Source: Myxococcales bacterium UBA1238
GTDB taxonomy: Bacteria; Myxococcota_A; Bradymonadia; UBA7976; UBA1532
Assembly: GCA_002309015.1 (NCBI GenBank)
Contig: DBWM01000015.1
Location: 27,550-77,965, forward strand
Reading direction: 5' to 3'
Length of the DNA stretch: 50,416 bases
Under the pieces are notes generated by a model. It was not told the origin of the DNA. It saw only the letters and a list, made by a program, of their open reading frames with translations, and ran no database searches. The position numbers were made by a program, and so were the translations under genes. Of this stretch, positions 1-9,791 are shown piece after piece; position 1 is the stretch's first letter, and each line of letters begins with the position of its first letter.

Positions 1-687
1 CTGGGGGCGAGCCAGTTTGACGGTCCCGCGCTGCGGCTCATCGAGGAGTTGGTGTCCCGCGCGGAAACTCTGAAGGGGCGGGCGGCCGTTCACGTGGAGG
101 AGCGCGCCAAGGCGCGGCTCGATTTGTTTGAAGCCCGCTTCTTTGAAGCCCGAAGCCGATGCGAGGCGCTGCTTGAAAAACTTCAAAAATTTCAATCGGT
201 TGCAACGTTACGGGAGCGCTTCGATCAGGGCTTTTTAAAGGCGGTCGAGAGCGAGGCCGGGCAGCGTTTAAGCGAGATCGCTTCCGAAGATGTGGAGGCT
301 GAAAAAGCGCGCGTGCAAAAGCTCATCGAGCAGGTGAAAGCGCGGTCGGTCAGCCTCGATCGCGAGACGCGCTCTGCGGTAGAAACCTTTGAAAATCAAC
401 AGGATGCGTTTTTAGGACAGCTGCATGCGCTGGGCGATCGACTGGCGGAAGCGCTCTTTAAGGAGACCGCGAGTCAGGCGCGGGCGAGCGTGATCGTTTC
501 GAGGGCTCAAAACCGCGTGCCCGATGCGCGGGGGCCTTACAATCCCGAGGCGCTTTCGGCCCATTGCCTGAAGGAGATCGCGTCGCTTTCGCCCGGCTAT
601 CTGCGGTCAATTCTTAATTATTTTACAGAGTTGCAAGTGCTCGAGCAGTTAGAGGAACCCCATCGTCGCGGTCGCAAAAAGAAGTGA
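1..687 (+). CDS. Coiled-coil protein, DUF2894-like (3' part)
   Basis: The reading frame is open from the first base of the window, so the gene begins upstream and only its last 228 codons are visible; the internal GTG at 49 is not needed as a start. The visible protein is charged, with long Glu/Lys/Arg/Gln heptad-like stretches that predict a coiled coil, followed by a compact C-terminal block with the pattern GPYNPEAL, then LSPGYLRSIL, then LEQLE, and a basic tail RRGRKKK. The C-terminal block resembles DUF2894 proteins, which in Pseudomonas and Burkholderia sit beside OmpA, DUF802 and DUF3348 genes; this match is from memory of the family pattern. There is no signal peptide in the part seen and no known function. 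An A/T-rich terminator follows 10 bases after the stop, so it ends its own transcription unit. Confidence 0.6.
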   Translation: MGASQFDGPALRLIEELVSRAETLKGRAAVHVEERAKARLDLFEARFFEARSRCEALLEKLQKFQSVATLRERFDQGFLKAVESEAGQRLSEIASEDVEAEKARVQKLIEQVKARSVSLDRETRSAVETFENQQDAFLGQLHALGDRLAEALFKETASQARASVIVSRAQNRVPDARGPYNPEALSAHCLKEIASLSPGYLRSILNYFTELQVLEQLEEPHRRGRKKK

Positions 688-696
688 GAGATCTGC

Positions 697-722
697 AAAA
701 AACGAGGCAGACGTTTTTTTTT
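697..722 (+). terminator. A/T-rich intrinsic terminator after the DUF2894-like gene
   Basis: AAAAAACG (697-704) pairs with CGTTTTTT (712-719) around a 7-base loop, and the T run continues to 722. The stem is mostly A-T, but its shape and its place 10 bases after the stop at 687 fit an intrinsic terminator that separates this gene from the Tad operon. Confidence 0.6.
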
Positions 723-743
723 GAATTTCGCTTCGATGATACC

Positions 744-772
744 TTGGTTCTGTCCTAAAGCTGTTGTAAAAC
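744..772 (+). promoter_or_regulatory. Candidate sigma-70-type promoter of the Tad operon
   Basis: TTGGTT (744-749) and TAAAAC (767-772) are separated by 17 bases and lie 60 bases before the flp start. Both boxes are partial matches, so this is a plausible but unproven promoter; no better candidate was seen between the terminator at 697-722 and flp. Confidence 0.35.
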
Positions 773-831
773 ATCACAGACCGTCATGAAAAGCGGTTCA
801 TCGATCGTCCGAGAGGGACAGGAGTTTTAAA

Positions 832-1002
832 ATGCGTAATTTCCTGATGCGTTTGGTTAAAGAAGAAGACGCTGCAACCGCCGTTGAATACGCCATCATC
901 GCCGCAGTGGTGGGCGTTGCCCTGATCACCTCGCTGGTGTTCTTCCGCGAGCAGATCGCCGCAATGTTCATGAAGGCGGGCAGCACGATCTCCCATCAGT
1001 AA
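832..1002 (+). CDS. flp: Flp/Fap-type major pilin
   Basis: This is a 56-residue prepilin, the expected size of Flp pilins. A short basic leader (MRNFLMRLVKEEDA) is followed by ATAVEYAIIAA and a single hydrophobic helix of about 20 residues. Glu19 and Tyr20 are the +5 and +6 residues that define the Flp motif. The usual Gly at -1 of the cleavage site is Ala14 here, which is uncommon. The start is supported by GGGACAGGAG just upstream. It is the first gene of the Tad operon and should be exported, cut by the peptidase encoded next door and polymerised into the pilus. The spacing to the peptidase gene is 43 bases. Confidence 0.9.
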   Translation: MRNFLMRLVKEEDAATAVEYAIIAAVVGVALITSLVFFREQIAAMFMKAGSTISHQ

Positions 1003-1045
1003 TGAGCCTGAAAAGCCTTGTCTCGACTGCAAGTTAGGACTCGCG

Positions 1046-1546
1046 TTGGCGTTTGACCTGGGCTTTGGGCCTCTCTTCGGAGCGCTCTTCTGGTTTTCGC
1101 TGATCGTGGTCAGCGATTGCGATTTGCTCCTGCGAAAGGTGCCCAATCTGCTCAATGCGGCGATCGCTCTGGTGGGGTGTAGCGCGCAGCTTTATGTGCA
1201 AGGCGCGGCCGGACTTCAAACGGCGGGCCTGGGGCTTGCAGTCGGTCTGGGTTTGGTGATCGTCCCTTTTGCGCTGCGTCTGTATCGCGGAGGGGATGCC
1301 AAACTTGTGATGGCGCTTGGTGTTTGGCTCGGTGCAGAAGCCACGCTTTGGATGTTCCTTCTGGGCATGGTTCTGGGCGGGCTCCTGGCTGCAGCGTCGT
1401 TGCTGGTTCGGCGTCGGGCTTCGAAGGCTTTGACGTCAAAGGGGGCGTTTGCTGAGTCGGTTGCGCTTCATCAAAAAACGCAGACGGTGCCCATGGCGGT
1501 TGCCTTTTCGCTGGGCGCTGCGGTGTCAGCGTTGCGGTTTTTATGA
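1046..1546 (+). CDS. tadV: Prepilin peptidase, A24 family (TadV/CpaA)
   Basis: This 166-residue polytopic membrane protein has the two aspartate motifs of A24 prepilin peptidases: SDCDLLLRKVPN (Asp24/Asp26) after the first helix, and GGDAKL (Asp84) after the second or third. Short A24 enzymes of this size, lacking the methylase domain, are typical of Tad loci, where they process Flp pilin and the TadE/TadF pseudopilins at the inner membrane. The start is taken as TTG at 1046, because no ATG or GTG lies in frame between the flp stop and the first membrane helix. The gene lies between flp and tadE in a same-strand operon. Confidence 0.88.
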   Translation: MAFDLGFGPLFGALFWFSLIVVSDCDLLLRKVPNLLNAAIALVGCSAQLYVQGAAGLQTAGLGLAVGLGLVIVPFALRLYRGGDAKLVMALGVWLGAEATLWMFLLGMVLGGLLAAASLLVRRRASKALTSKGAFAESVALHQKTQTVPMAVAFSLGAAVSALRFL

Positions 1547-1564
1547 GCGACTGAGGAAATGGCG

Positions 1565-2050
1565 ATGCGACCACAAAAAAGGATTCGTTCTCAAAAGTCT
1601 TTCATTCATCAACGGTTGCGAACTCGCGGGGTGGCAGCAGTTGAGACGGCGCTCTCGCTGTTGATCGTATTGTTTGTTGCGATGGGAGGCATCCATTTAA
1701 GCTACGCCATGTTTGTGCGCCAGAGGTTGACCTCAATCGCTTCGAAAACAGCGCGATTTTGTTCAGTTCATGCGGGTCAACAGGTCAACGGAGGCAATGC
1801 TGAAGCCTGTGCAACCCAAATGGGCAACAACGAGTTAACGCCTCTGTTGCAGGGCAGAACCTGCGAAACCGTGACCGTAAATCCGGTGGTTTCAAACGTG
1901 AGCAACGTTGAGATTCTCACCGTGAATATCAATTGTGCTTATACCGGCGGCCCTTGGGCGGGCTTCGTCAATGATCAAATGGTGCGCAACGGTCAGTCCC
2001 CTCTGACGCTCACTTTGCGCGCACAATCTTCCATGCCGCTCTTTCCCTAG
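1565..2050 (+). CDS. tadE: TadE-like pseudopilin
   Basis: This 161-residue protein has a basic N-terminal leader, then RTRGVAAVETALSLLIVLFV, a class III prepilin signal with Gly22 at -1 and Glu27 at +5, one hydrophobic helix and a periplasmic domain with four cysteines. TadE and TadF are minor pseudopilins processed by the A24 peptidase and needed for Flp pilus assembly. Two ATGs are close together (1559 and 1565). GAGGA at 1553-1557 is only one base from the first but seven from the second, so 1565 is preferred. It sits 18 bases after tadV stops and 20 bases before cpaB. Confidence 0.82.
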   Translation: MRPQKRIRSQKSFIHQRLRTRGVAAVETALSLLIVLFVAMGGIHLSYAMFVRQRLTSIASKTARFCSVHAGQQVNGGNAEACATQMGNNELTPLLQGRTCETVTVNPVVSNVSNVEILTVNINCAYTGGPWAGFVNDQMVRNGQSPLTLTLRAQSSMPLFP

Positions 2051-2070
2051 CGGCGAGCAGAGGAGAGCGG

Positions 2071-3009
2071 ATGTTGGCTCAAAATGGCACAGTGCGGGCC
2101 TCCAGATTCGGAGCGCTCGGCTTTACAATCGTAGCGTTGATTCTGACGGTGATGAGCGCGCTGCTGCTCAGCAACCTGATGGGCGACAGCAAATATGCGT
2201 CGGAGCAGGTCACCAACGTTGTGGTGGCCAAAAAATTAATCCACGCCTCAGAGCGCATCACCGACGAGCATCTGGCGATCGCGCAATTCCCCATTTCTTC
2301 CATTCCTGAAGGCGCGTTTCACTCCAAAGACGAATTTTTGGGCCCCAAGCCCCGCGTTGCGGTCACCACCATTCTGGCGGGTGAGCCGATTTTAGCGGCT
2401 CGTCTGGCTGAAGCTGCGGTCGGTACCGGCATGGCGGCTCAAGTGCCTAAAGATTCCCGCGCTTATCCCTTGCCCATCGAAAACTGGGTGGCTTCGGCGC
2501 GCCTGGTGTATCCCGGCGCCATGGTCGACGTTCTGGTGACCATGTCCGATTTTGAGCGGCGCACCACTACAAAGACGATTCTTCAATTTGTTCGCGTACT
2601 TGCGGTTGATGGTGCGACGGATGCGGTGATGCTCGCAGCGGCCCAGGAAGAGCGCAAAAACAAGAGCACGGATCGCATGGTGGTGACCCTTTTGGTCAGT
2701 CCCGATGAGGCAGAAATGCTCGCCCTGGCGAACCGCGAAGGCAAAGTGGATTTGATTTTGCGCAATGCTCAGGATGATGCGGTGATTGAAACTCTGGGGA
2801 TTCGTCCTGCCGAGCTTTTGGGTCAAATCGATCCCAACGAGGTTGAAGCCGCACGTGCCCAGCTGGCGAGCGAAGAGCGCGCGCAGCGTTCTGCAGAGCG
2901 CAGGGCAAAGACGCGCCGACCTGCAAGCAGTCCGGATGGCGAGATGTATCCCGTGCAAAACCCCGTGCATTCCGGCGGTACCAAGACCATTAAGTTGGAG
3001 GCTCACTGA
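2071..3009 (+). CDS. cpaB: Flp pilus assembly protein CpaB/RcpC
   Basis: This 312-residue protein has an N-terminal membrane anchor (about residues 12-32) and then a SAF-type beta-clip domain (VVVAKKLIHASERITDEHL, with LAGEPILAARL further on). It ends in the RcpC/CpaB C-terminal domain, recognisable by YPGAMVDVLV and VTLLVSPDEAEMLALA. CpaB proteins are periplasmic partners of the Tad secretin and are thought to bind peptidoglycan or glycan through the SAF domain. The last 50 residues are rich in Arg, Ala and Gln and look unstructured. AGGAGAG precedes the ATG. The stop overlaps the cpaC start (TGATG), as is usual for this gene pair. Confidence 0.9.
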   Translation: MLAQNGTVRASRFGALGFTIVALILTVMSALLLSNLMGDSKYASEQVTNVVVAKKLIHASERITDEHLAIAQFPISSIPEGAFHSKDEFLGPKPRVAVTTILAGEPILAARLAEAAVGTGMAAQVPKDSRAYPLPIENWVASARLVYPGAMVDVLVTMSDFERRTTTKTILQFVRVLAVDGATDAVMLAAAQEERKNKSTDRMVVTLLVSPDEAEMLALANREGKVDLILRNAQDDAVIETLGIRPAELLGQIDPNEVEAARAQLASEERAQRSAERRAKTRRPASSPDGEMYPVQNPVHSGGTKTIKLEAH

Positions 3010-4478
3010 TGCTTCGTTTGCTCTTTTCCCTTTGCCTGGCTTTTGCTGGATTATCGCTGGTAAACGGGAACTTAAACCCAGCGTATGCGATCGATTCGGC
3101 CGATGTGATCGAGGTCTCCCTCGGGGGATCTTCGATGGTGTCGTTAAACGCTTCCGGGCAGGTGACTTTGACGGATCCGAGCATCGCCGATGTGACGCCC
3201 ATGCCCGGTGGCATGCTGTTGATCATCGGTCGTCATGTGGGTGAAACCAATTTGATTCTGCGGGGCAGCGATCAGCATGAATGGCTGGTGAAGGTGACCC
3301 TGCCGGCCCAGGCCATTCAGAACGAGCTCCAGCAGATGTTCCCCCGGCAGGAGATTTCAGCCAAAGCCGTGGGCGGTTCGCTGGTGCTTTCGGGCGAAGT
3401 GGACAGCGCGCCCATGGTGGTCGATGCGGAAGAAGTGGCGCTCGGTTATTTGCGGAGCCCGTCGTTTGCTGATTTGGGTGTTCAACCGCACGTGATCAAT
3501 CTGCTGAAGGTCAAAGATCGTCAGCAGGTGCAGCTTGAGGTGCGCTTTGCAGAAGTGGGCCGCAACTCCATCCGCGAAATCGGCGTCAATGCCAATGGTG
3601 GATTGCAAAATGGCCGCGTCGCTGCAGCGACAGGTCAGAGTGCGGTGATCGATGCCAACCCGAGAACCACTGCTCCTGAGGCGATGTCGACGGTGCCGGG
3701 GATGCCTGTACAGGCCATGAACAGCTCGAGTACGGCTGCTGGCGCCATTTTTGTGGGCATGCAGAATGGCAAGTTCCCGTTTGCCGCGACCCTCAATCTG
3801 CTTGCTCAGCGCGAATTGGCCAAAACCCTGGCGGAACCCACCTTGGTGGCCATGAGCGGTCAGGAAGCCAGCTTCCTTTCGGGTGGAGAAATTCCTTTTC
3901 TGATTCCCGCTGGTATGGGGAATGTTGCGGTCGAGTTTAAGCCCTTCGGTATTCAGCTCGGATTCAGCCCCACCGTCATGTCGGATTCCACCATTCAGCT
4001 TCAGACGAACGTGGTGGTTTCGGCTCCGGATTCCACCACATCAGTCGTCACTTCGGGGGTCAGCGTTCCAGGGCTTAAGAGCCGTCAGGCTGCAACCACG
4101 GTGCGCTTGCGCGATGGCCAAAGCTTTGTGATCGCCGGTTTGCTCTCGGACGAGATCGAAAACAGCCTGAAGAAGGTTCCGGGCCTCGGTGACATTCCCA
4201 TCCTGGGCACCTTGTTCTCGTCTAAGTCCTTTTCCCGCAAAGAGACGGAGCTGATCGTCGTGGTGACCGCGCATTTGGTCAATCCCCTCGATGCGGACGA
4301 TGTGCCGCGCTTGCCAGGGGAAGATCGCATCAGCGATCCCACCGATCTGGAACTGTTTTTGCTGAACGTGACGGAACCCAATGCCAAGGTTGAGAACACG
4401 CGCAGGCAACCGCAGCGGCGCGCGGAATCAACGCCGATGAGTCGAACGCCAGTAGGACGGGTTGGTTTTTGGCGATGA
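3009..4478 (+). CDS. cpaC: Tad pilus secretin CpaC/RcpA
   Basis: This 489-residue outer-membrane secretin has a signal peptide (about residues 1-27), an N-terminal pilus-assembly domain (GGSSMVSLNASGQVTLTDPSIAD pattern, shortened here), a BON-like fold (LVLSGEVDSAPMVVDAEEVA), and the C-terminal secretin core. In the core, LAEPTLVAMSGQEASFLSGGEIPF and VPGLGDIPILGTLFSSK are diagnostic; these are cited in part only. It forms the outer-membrane channel for the Flp pilus. The ATG overlaps the cpaB stop by one base, implying translational coupling. Its stop in turn overlaps the cpaE start in ATGA at 4475-4478. Confidence 0.93.
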   Translation: MLRLLFSLCLAFAGLSLVNGNLNPAYAIDSADVIEVSLGGSSMVSLNASGQVTLTDPSIADVTPMPGGMLLIIGRHVGETNLILRGSDQHEWLVKVTLPAQAIQNELQQMFPRQEISAKAVGGSLVLSGEVDSAPMVVDAEEVALGYLRSPSFADLGVQPHVINLLKVKDRQQVQLEVRFAEVGRNSIREIGVNANGGLQNGRVAAATGQSAVIDANPRTTAPEAMSTVPGMPVQAMNSSSTAAGAIFVGMQNGKFPFAATLNLLAQRELAKTLAEPTLVAMSGQEASFLSGGEIPFLIPAGMGNVAVEFKPFGIQLGFSPTVMSDSTIQLQTNVVVSAPDSTTSVVTSGVSVPGLKSRQAATTVRLRDGQSFVIAGLLSDEIENSLKKVPGLGDIPILGTLFSSKSFSRKETELIVVVTAHLVNPLDADDVPRLPGEDRISDPTDLELFLLNVTEPNAKVENTRRQPQRRAESTPMSRTPVGRVGFWR

Positions 4479-5446
4479 GCGAATCTCAAAATCGTGCAGG
4501 TTTCCATGCGCCAACGGGTGCCAGTCTGGTGAGCAATGTTGAAGATCTGGCTCGCCAGGCAGAGCGCCCAAAGCGTTTAAATGCGCATACCTGCATTACG
4601 CGGCTCGATGAGCTCGAAACGGCGGAGGCTTCGACAGCAGAGTCTTCCGAAGCGCCTGCACCGCTCTCTGTGCCCTCAAAGATGATCGCGTTTTTTGCGC
4701 CCAAAGGTGGGGTGGGGGCGACTTCTCTGGCCATCAATACGGCGGGTTGTCTGGCCCATTTGCAGCGGCAGACCGTCGTGGCCGATATGGATTTGCAGCT
4801 CGGATCGGTGCCGGTCAGCCTGAACGTGACGCCCGAGCGTTCCATCGCGGAACTGGTGGTCGAGACTCAGAATGACGGCTCTGGTCCGATTCGGTCGGGG
4901 CTCGATCACCATCAGAGCGGGCTTTGCGTGGTCGCCCAAAACGAGCGCATCGAAGAGCTCAGCATGGTGACGCCCGAAAAGATGCCTCGGTTTTTTGATG
5001 CCCTGGGCCAAACGTTTGAATTCGTCTTTGTGGATGGATTGCGCGACTTCAGCGATCTTTCGGTGGCGGTCATGGATTTGGCCCACGAGATCGTGATGGT
5101 GGCCACGCAGGATGTGCCTGCAATTCGTGCAAGTAGCCGCGCTATGAGGGTTTTCAGGCGCCTCGGCTATGGACCTGAGCGCATCAAGTTCGTGTTAAAC
5201 CGCTATCACCGCAAATCGCCTGTCACCCTGGAGGCGATTCAAAATGCGCTGGGCATGCCCATTTCGGCGGTGGTGCGCAACGATTTTCCCGTGATGGAGC
5301 AGTCGTTAAACCACGGTTTTTTGGTCAACGATTTGCGACCGGGATCGGGGCTCGCCGAGGATTTAAATCTTTTGGCGATGCAGCTGGGGAACATGGAACC
5401 CCCTAAACCCAAAGGCTTTTTTGCTCGGATTTTTGGACGAGGATAA
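4475..5446 (+). CDS. cpaE: Tad pilus localisation ATPase CpaE/TadZ
   Basis: This 323-residue member of the ParA/MinD family has a deviant Walker A motif KGGVGATS (residues 77-84), in which the usual GK is GA. This form is common in CpaE/TadZ proteins and may mean altered ATP hydrolysis. The following VVADMDLQLG block and FVFVDGLRDFSDL are the switch and Walker B regions. The N-terminal 70 residues are not a recognisable receiver domain and look flexible. TadZ proteins mark the site of pilus assembly at the inner face of the membrane. ATG 4475 overlaps the cpaC stop in ATGA and is preferred over the TTG at 4469. cpaF begins 3 bases after the stop. Confidence 0.9.
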   Translation: MSESQNRAGFHAPTGASLVSNVEDLARQAERPKRLNAHTCITRLDELETAEASTAESSEAPAPLSVPSKMIAFFAPKGGVGATSLAINTAGCLAHLQRQTVVADMDLQLGSVPVSLNVTPERSIAELVVETQNDGSGPIRSGLDHHQSGLCVVAQNERIEELSMVTPEKMPRFFDALGQTFEFVFVDGLRDFSDLSVAVMDLAHEIVMVATQDVPAIRASSRAMRVFRRLGYGPERIKFVLNRYHRKSPVTLEAIQNALGMPISAVVRNDFPVMEQSLNHGFLVNDLRPGSGLAEDLNLLAMQLGNMEPPKPKGFFARIFGRG

Positions 5447-5449
5447 TTC

Positions 5450-6754
<1,305 letters not shown>

Positions 6755-6773
6755 TCGCGCCTGAGAGGATGAA

Positions 6774-7700
6774 GTGAAGCTCTTTATCATCTTTGCCTCA
6801 GCGGCTTTTTTCTTTGTTTTACAAGCAGTTTACTGGATCCGGGCCAGCCGTCGTGCGTCGGCTCAGGCGGCTCTTTTGGGCCGTTTGGGGCAGGATGAAT
6901 CGCTCAAGAGGAATGATCTTCTGCGCCAGGGGCAGGATGAATCGGGGGCTTTTGCGCAAAGAATTGTGGCTTTGCAGGAAGAAGCGGGCGAGGAACCGAA
7001 CTTCGGCGCGTTTTTAGGGCGCGTCGGTATCGCATTTTTAATCGCTTTTATGCTGGTTTTGCTGATCACCTCCAACCCGTTGGGGGCATTTTTGTTTGGG
7101 CTCATCGCATCGGGTTTGCCTTATCTGATGCTGACTAACAAGAAGCATCGCCGGGTGGCGCGTTGCGAGGAGCAGCTGCCTGAAGCCCTTGAGGTGATGA
7201 CGATTTCGCTTCGCGCGGGCCATTCGCTGGAGCAGACCATCCGCCTGACGGCGACGGAACTCGATGCGCCAATTGGTGATGAATTTCGCAGGGTTGCAGA
7301 TGAATGTGGGCTCGGGTTGCCCCTTGAGGAAGCGCTGGTCAACATGTCGAACCGCCTGAAAGCGGCGCGCATCGTGCGCAGTTTTGTGGTGTCGGTGCTG
7401 GTGCTGCGTCAAACGGGCGGTAACCTGGTCGAGGTGCTCGACAGCATCATCGATACGATGCGCATGCAGTCGCAATATGAGCGCAAACTGCAGGCGATGA
7501 CGGCGGAAGGTCGTTCAAGTTCGCGGATTCTGGCGCTTTTGCCTCCGGGGTTTGTGGTGATGACCTATCTGATGAGCCCCGATTACATGTTGAATCTGTT
7601 TGAGTATCCCATGGGCCGCATCATTCTCGTGGTGGCGGCGCTTTTGTATTTGGGCGGTATCTTTTGGGTTCACCGTCTCACCTCGTCCAAAGCTCGCTGA
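6774..7700 (+). CDS. tadB: Tad pilus inner-membrane platform protein TadB
   Basis: This 308-residue polytopic protein carries the type II secretion F (GspF) domain. It has an N-terminal helix, then two helices near residues 80-120, then the cytoplasmic helical domain (RCEEQLPEALEVMTISLRAGHSLEQ and LRQTGGNLVEVLDSI, cited in part), and two C-terminal helices. TadB and TadC together form the inner-membrane platform of the motor. The start is GTG 6774 with GAGAGGA upstream; the nearby ATG at 6769 runs straight into a stop. It is 19 bases after cpaF. Confidence 0.92.
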   Translation: MKLFIIFASAAFFFVLQAVYWIRASRRASAQAALLGRLGQDESLKRNDLLRQGQDESGAFAQRIVALQEEAGEEPNFGAFLGRVGIAFLIAFMLVLLITSNPLGAFLFGLIASGLPYLMLTNKKHRRVARCEEQLPEALEVMTISLRAGHSLEQTIRLTATELDAPIGDEFRRVADECGLGLPLEEALVNMSNRLKAARIVRSFVVSVLVLRQTGGNLVEVLDSIIDTMRMQSQYERKLQAMTAEGRSSSRILALLPPGFVVMTYLMSPDYMLNLFEYPMGRIILVVAALLYLGGIFWVHRLTSSKAR

Positions 7701-7718
7701 TTCTGAAGGAGCGCGCCG

Positions 7719-8654
7719 ATGCATCTCGATCTGGATCCCGCTGTTTTGAAACTGGCTTTGGTTTGCTGCGCGCTGGCGACGGCGATTGCGGTCATTTTTG
7801 CAGCGCGCGGCTGGTGGAAGGCGTGGGAAGCGCGCAGGCAGGCTCAGTCGGAGCTTTCGCCGGTCTCCAAAGAAGATGAAGCGGTCGCCATCGGTGAGAT
7901 CCCGGGACAAAAAAAGATACCGTTGGCGGGGTTAGCGCGTTTGATGCGCCCGAAGAGCGGCGAGGAGCTTTCGGCCCTGCGCCTCAATCTGGCTCAGGCG
8001 GGCATGCGCTCTCCCGAAGCGATCGCGCTGTTTGGTGTGGTGCGCGGGATTTCGGTGATCGTGGGCGCATTTCTGTTTCTGGTCCTGATCATCGGATCGG
8101 GTTTTAACAGCGGCGGCATGCTCCTGGGCTGCTTTTTCCTGTTGGGCGGGCTCTACGTTCCCAAGTTTTGGCTGAACAGCAAAATCCAGGCACGACAAGA
8201 TATTTTGTCGCTTTCACTGCCCCCTACATTAGATTTGCTGGTCACCTGCATCGAGGCCGGTTTAGGGCTGGAGCAGGCGCTCGATCGCGTGGCCACCGAA
8301 ATCGTGATGAGCGATCCCATCATGGCCGAGGAGCTTTCGGTGGTGGTGGGCGAGATTCGCGCGGGTTTGAGCGTGGGCGGTGCGTTTCGCAAGCTTTCGG
8401 AGCGCGTGACTTCCGATGAAGTGCGCAATTTGTCGAATGTGATTGCGCAGTCGGCGGCCCTGGGTGCAGCTTTGGGACGAACGCTGCGCGATTATGCGAC
8501 GAGCGCGCGCAGGCGTCGCGAGCTGGCTCTGGAAGAGACCGCTGGTAAGATTACGGCGCGGTTGACGCTGCCTCTGACCATTTGTCTGCTGCCCTCTTCC
8601 ATGCTCGCCATGATGGGGCCCGCTGTGGTCATCGTGATCAACACGATGTTCTAA
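7719..8654 (+). CDS. tadC: Tad pilus inner-membrane platform protein TadC
   Basis: This 311-residue GspF-domain protein is paralogous to TadB. Its core, LPPTLDLLVTCIEAGLGLEQAL, and the following EIRAGLSVGGAFRKLSERV pattern are typical of TadC. It has an N-terminal helix, a pair of helices around residues 105-150 and a C-terminal helix ending in AVVIVINTMF. It pairs with TadB as the membrane platform. AAGGAG lies seven bases before the ATG. The neighbours on both sides are tad genes in the same orientation. Confidence 0.92.
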   Translation: MHLDLDPAVLKLALVCCALATAIAVIFAARGWWKAWEARRQAQSELSPVSKEDEAVAIGEIPGQKKIPLAGLARLMRPKSGEELSALRLNLAQAGMRSPEAIALFGVVRGISVIVGAFLFLVLIIGSGFNSGGMLLGCFFLLGGLYVPKFWLNSKIQARQDILSLSLPPTLDLLVTCIEAGLGLEQALDRVATEIVMSDPIMAEELSVVVGEIRAGLSVGGAFRKLSERVTSDEVRNLSNVIAQSAALGAALGRTLRDYATSARRRRELALEETAGKITARLTLPLTICLLPSSMLAMMGPAVVIVINTMF

Positions 8655-8667
8655 AAGGGTAATCGTT

Positions 8668-9447
8668 TTGCGTAGTTATTGGCTTATCGCTTGCTGTTTA
8701 TGGGCCTGCGGCGGTACTGCGCAAAAGGAGCCCAACCGACCGCAGGAGCACCAGGTGCGCGACATCAAGCCTGGCGGTTTTGATGAAGTCCTGGCGGTTG
8801 AGCTGGCCGAAACCTTCATTGAGGCGGGCGCGCATCAAAACGCGTTGCCTCTGCTTCAAAATGCCCTCGCGCGGCATCCCAATGATCCCAGACTGCATTA
8901 CCTGCTGGGCACCATTTTGCGCGATCGCGGGGTTTATCGTCAGGCGCGCGTGGAGTTTGGGCGGGCGATCGAAGCCGATCCCCATTTGGCGGCAGCGCTC
9001 TCGGGGATGGGGATTTTATGCGATTTGGAAGGGGATCACGTATCGGCCATCTCATGGCACGAAAAAGCCCTGAAAGAATCGCCGGACGTCGCGAGATTCT
9101 ACAATAATCTGGGATTCTCCCATTACCTGATGGGCCATCATCAGGCTGCGGTCGACGCTTACGAATCCGCCTTGCGATTGGAGCCCACGGCTTCGCTGGT
9201 CTTTACGAATCTGGGGTTTGCACTGGTGGCGCTGGGGCGAGAAGATGAAGCGATGCGCATGTTTAAACAAACCATGAGCGAGGCAGAAGCGTTGAACGAT
9301 CTGGCGCTGGCTCAGGAATTGCGCGGTGATCCCGAAAAAGCGATGCAGACTTACCGCGCGGCGCTGTCGGCGGATCCCAAACTGGCGGAAGCGGCTGACA
9401 ACTTAAAGGCTTTGAAAGAGGAAGAGAAACAAAAGAAGGAGCAATAA
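8668..9447 (+). CDS. tadD: TadD-like TPR lipoprotein
   Basis: This 259-residue protein has a lipoprotein signal (SYWLIACCLWAC, Cys in a lipobox-like context) and about five or six tetratricopeptide repeats. Typical cores are LLQNALARHPNDPRLHYLLG, FGRAIEADPHLAAALSGMG and YESALRLEPTASLVFTNLG. TadD is an outer-membrane pilotin-like lipoprotein that helps the CpaC secretin assemble. The start is TTG at 8668, after AAGGG. The C-terminus is a Lys/Glu tail. It follows tadC by 13 bases and is one base from the next lipoprotein gene. Confidence 0.85.
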   Translation: MRSYWLIACCLWACGGTAQKEPNRPQEHQVRDIKPGGFDEVLAVELAETFIEAGAHQNALPLLQNALARHPNDPRLHYLLGTILRDRGVYRQARVEFGRAIEADPHLAAALSGMGILCDLEGDHVSAISWHEKALKESPDVARFYNNLGFSHYLMGHHQAAVDAYESALRLEPTASLVFTNLGFALVALGREDEAMRMFKQTMSEAEALNDLALAQELRGDPEKAMQTYRAALSADPKLAEAADNLKALKEEEKQKKEQ

Positions 9448-9448
9448 A

Positions 9449-9772
9449 ATGCGTAAATTTTTAATGCTGATGTTCTGTGGTCTGGCCTGTTCTGCCTGCG
9501 GCGGTCGCGTTCACCTCGATGAGGAAACCGGCCAGGCTTATAACCAGCTGCTCAGGGCTCAGGCGCAATCCAAGCCCCGGCATCCCATGGCGGCGATTAC
9601 GGCGAGCGAAGCGCAAAACATCATGGCCAACTACGAAGCGCGCTCTGCCGCTTCAAGCAAAGGCAAGAAGTCTTCCGGCATGGCGAGCGGCATCAACTTT
9701 TCATCAGCCCCTCTTACCCTGGATTCGGGTGGCAACTCGGGACCTCAGGCCATTAAATTACAAGCGAAATAA
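9449..9772 (+). CDS. Small lipoprotein in the Tad locus, unknown
   Basis: This 107-residue protein has a clear lipoprotein signal, MRKFLMLMFCGLACSACGG, with the lipidated Cys most likely in the SAC context. The mature part is polar, rich in Ser, Ala, Gln and Lys, and has no recognised domain. It begins one base after the tadD stop with AAGGAG upstream, so it is co-translated with tadD and lies before the TadG-like gene. Position suggests a secretin or pilus accessory, perhaps a second pilotin, but this is inferred from context only. Confidence 0.75.
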   Translation: MRKFLMLMFCGLACSACGGRVHLDEETGQAYNQLLRAQAQSKPRHPMAAITASEAQNIMANYEARSAASSKGKKSSGMASGINFSSAPLTLDSGGNSGPQAIKLQAK

Positions 9773-9791
9773 AGCTGTTTGAGGAGGACTT

